From Bacteroidota bacterium (lineage in GTDB: Bacteria; Bacteroidota; Bacteroidia; Chitinophagales; LD1), in NCBI GenBank assembly GCA_018267355.1, contig JAFDYP010000347.1:1-6250 (forward strand): DNA of 6,250 nucleotides, written 5' to 3'. This document shows positions 5,931 through 6,250 of this stretch, in pieces. Each line of letters opens with the position of its first letter. Position 1 is the first letter of the stretch. The notes under the pieces were generated by a model. It had not been told where the DNA came from and ran no database searches. It saw nothing but the letters and a program-made list of their open reading frames with translations. The position numbers and the translations under genes were made by a program.

Positions 5931-6250
5931 GTGGTTGTGTTGCCTTTTTCCGAGATCGACGTAAAAGTGCCAAAGCCTTATGGGCAGGGCTTTCCAGCAA
6001 ATCCCAAAACACTAGGGGACTGGTTACGGCGGAAAAGAATGGAGCGCAGGCTACTCCAAAAGGACGTAGCCGATATCATAGAAGTAACTGAAGACTGTAT
6101 AACGCTTTGGGAAAACAACAAGGCTGATCCCACCGCAAAGTATGTAGCCAAAATCATACAATTCATCGGGCAACTACCTCCGATTCTACCCGATACTTTT
6201 GCAGGTAAAGTAAAAGCTTACAGGTATGTTCATGGGCTTACGCATGCACA
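5931..6250 (+). CDS. XRE-family helix-turn-helix protein, 3'-partial, start uncertain
   Basis: The frame opens after a TGA at 5922-5924 and stays open to the window edge. It has no ATG before the conserved region; GTG 5931, GTG 5937, TTG 5940 and GTG 5967 are the candidate starts, and GTG 5931 is used here as a placeholder. Counting from it, KVPKPYGQGFPANPKTLGDWLRR falls at about 12-34 and an XRE/Cro-C1-type HTH at about 25-80 (LLQKDVADIIEVTEDCITLWENN, 41-63). The segment AYRYVHGLTHA at 96-106, just before the edge, looks like the start of a second, shorter HTH. That two-HTH layout is familiar from small DNA-binding proteins found in many bacteria, whose targets are unknown. It lies downstream of the tRNA-Cys terminator. 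No Shine-Dalgarno or convincing promoter is seen. It could be a real gene with a GTG or TTG start, or one that has lost its start. DNA binding is inferred from the fold. Confidence 0.68.
   Translation, partial: MVVLPFSEIDVKVPKPYGQGFPANPKTLGDWLRRKRMERRLLQKDVADIIEVTEDCITLWENNKADPTAKYVAKIIQFIGQLPPILPDTFAGKVKAYRYVHGLTHA

Noticed and set aside
5921..6091. Short plus-strand ORF starting at ATG 5921
   Set aside because: It is in a different frame from the HTH protein and encodes no recognisable sequence, while the overlapping frame gives a clear HTH domain.
5978..6166. Minus-strand ORF of 62 codons
   Set aside because: It is the antisense shadow of the HTH coding region.
1..6250. CRISPR array, insertion sequence or SusC/SusD glycan locus
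   Set aside because: No regularly spaced repeats, no transposase and no SusD partner or carboxypeptidase-like domain on the receptor were found.

Overview
The window looks like chromosomal DNA of a Bacteroidota bacterium, probably from the Chitinophagaceae or a related lineage. The clues are a textbook Bacteroidota promoter (TTTG, 17 nt, TAnnTTTG) in front of a tRNA gene, near-absence of Shine-Dalgarno sequences, a TonB-dependent receptor of a style common in that phylum, and protein sequences resembling that group. The lineage below phylum is an impression from protein wording, not a computed result.

Layout: (1) Positions 1-3285, plus strand, hold two genes 31 nt apart. The first is a PQQ-dependent sugar (sorbosone-type) dehydrogenase whose 5' end lies outside the window. 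The second is a complete 699-residue TonB-dependent outer-membrane receptor. The receptor shares several motifs with the E. coli PQQ importer PqqU (YncD), as I recall that sequence. The pair may therefore be a cofactor importer plus the enzyme that uses the cofactor. (2) Positions 3287-5495, minus strand, hold a PfkB-family kinase of the heptose-7-phosphate kinase (RfaE1/HldA) type, preceded by a class I PLP-dependent aminotransferase of the aspartate aminotransferase type. They are 49 nt apart and probably co-transcribed, with the aminotransferase first. The kinase and the receptor converge, with one base between their stop codons. (3) Positions 5496-5930 are an intergenic region. It carries an imperfect palindrome, the tRNA promoter, a tRNA-Cys(GCA) gene and its intrinsic terminator. 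(4) From about 5931 to the window end, plus strand, there is a 3'-truncated XRE-family helix-turn-helix gene with no ATG start.

Most of the window is ordinary core-genome content. The points most worth a second look are the dehydrogenase/PqqU-like receptor pair, the inverted copy of the tRNA 3' end just beyond its terminator, and the HTH gene without an obvious start next to the tRNA. I saw no insertion sequence, CRISPR array or convincing new defence or mobile system.
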